Below are positions 57,737-58,175 of a stretch of DNA of 58,175 nucleotides, in pieces; the stretch's first letter is position 1; every line of letters starts with the position of its first letter. The stretch is from JBMYQA01 sp049600855 (GTDB lineage: Bacteria; Bacteroidota; Bacteroidia; Cytophagales; Flammeovirgaceae), in NCBI GenBank assembly GCA_049600855.1, contig JBMYQA010000003.1:1-58175 (forward strand), written 5' to 3'. The position numbers and the translations under genes were made by a program. The notes under the pieces are model-generated. The model did not search any database. It had not been told where the DNA came from and saw nothing but the letters and a program-made list of their open reading frames with translations.

Positions 57737-58175
57737 AAGTTGGAGTAGATAGATATATTCATTATCATGTTGCAGGTTGTTAAAGTACTCATATTCGAAC
57801 TGTGTGACAAGCAAATCCATTAACTATTAACACCTATTTTCAACTTTAATTCTATACTATATTTAAGGGGGCTATAGTTAGATTAGAAAAACCAAGGCGC
57901 TACGATTAACTCGTGAACTCATGACTTAATAATCGCGCATTGGATAATCTTACTGCATCGTAAAAACGCTTTTCTGTCCCTTCTTTTTCGCTAACCATTC
58001 ACAAAATCTTACAAGCGAGTTTTTCTCGGTAGCCCATTGTTTTTGTCATGTTCTCAATTAGAAACAAGCAAACAAGATCAATTATTGTACATTTCTAATA
58101 TTAAAACACAAAATCAAAACCATAAAAATTGTACCTATCATTGAATTCACCAAAAACACAAACACATAAAACACA
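57737..58175. other. Intergenic end of window
   Basis: Upstream region of the histidine kinase gene and right edge. AT-rich, no gene-like frame, no structural RNA recognised. A GTTCTCAATTAGAAAC repeat-like patch occurs near 58050. Confidence 0.4.

Noticed and set aside
1..58175. Diversity-generating retroelement or transposon in the tail-fibre region
   Set aside because: No reverse transcriptase, template repeat or transposase was seen.

Overview
The window is a Bacteroidota chromosome segment (probably Cytophagales-like) that carries most of a tailed-phage prophage. Evidence for the phylum includes secreted proteins with Bacteroidota-type signal peptides, WG-repeat and DUF4468-type proteins, TAnnTTTG-type promoter boxes, weak Shine-Dalgarno sites, a flavobacterial/cytophagal crtZ, and a phage_int_SAM_5-type integrase. 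The first ~258 bases do not fit. They encode, on the minus strand, the start of GlyS and the end of GlyQ, the two-subunit glycyl-tRNA synthetase typical of Proteobacteria. They join phage DNA abruptly at ~258-260, so I read this as a chimeric join. The left end of the prophage is therefore missing.

Prophage, 260-44.8 kb. Late genes lie on the plus strand: baseplate/fibre-like genes (0.26-3.9 kb); S49 head protease with a coiled-coil tail, major capsid protein, probable tail tube and small overlapping genes including a PLD-like protein (4-9 kb); a cargo pair (9.1-10.6 kb); a packaging operon with an embedded P-loop kinase and the large terminase (10.7-13.4 kb); a second cargo block with two secreted/lipoprotein genes, a SymE/ArdC-N module, a broken gene and a TPR lipoprotein (13.4-18.7 kb); portal, head-completion genes and a holin candidate (18.8-23 kb); tape measure and distal tail genes (23-29.7 kb). 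Five of these late blocks begin with the same short leader, GTCCTAC(C). Early and control genes lie on the minus strand: a strikingly regular array of nine tiny genes (29.7-32.7 kb, start codons about every 340 bp), a possible origin region (33.9-34.3 kb), a likely replication-type DNA-binding protein, a membrane/coiled-coil protein, an excisionase-like HTH protein and several small genes up to 38.7 kb. A divergent repressor (about 38.9 kb) follows two TTACAA-N4-TTGTAA operators. Behind the repressor, secreted or lipoprotein cargo genes are stacked, and copies of the repressor's own 3' end separate them. A tyrosine integrase (43.6-44.8 kb) closes the element.

Host side, 44.9-58.2 kb. It holds an outer-membrane beta-barrel protein, a ZU5-like lipoprotein, a giant WG-repeat secreted protein, meaB, a SRAP/YedK-type protein, a Uma2-family nuclease, crtZ (beta-carotene hydroxylase), a MerR-type B12-binding regulator with the CarH photoreceptor ligand residues, and a GAF histidine kinase.

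The two most unusual structures are the isometric nine-gene array with conserved spacers, and the cargo cassettes delimited by repressor-tail repeats. Both look like architectures for swapping accessory genes in a temperate Bacteroidota phage. No tRNA, rRNA, CRISPR array, reverse transcriptase or insertion-sequence transposase was seen.
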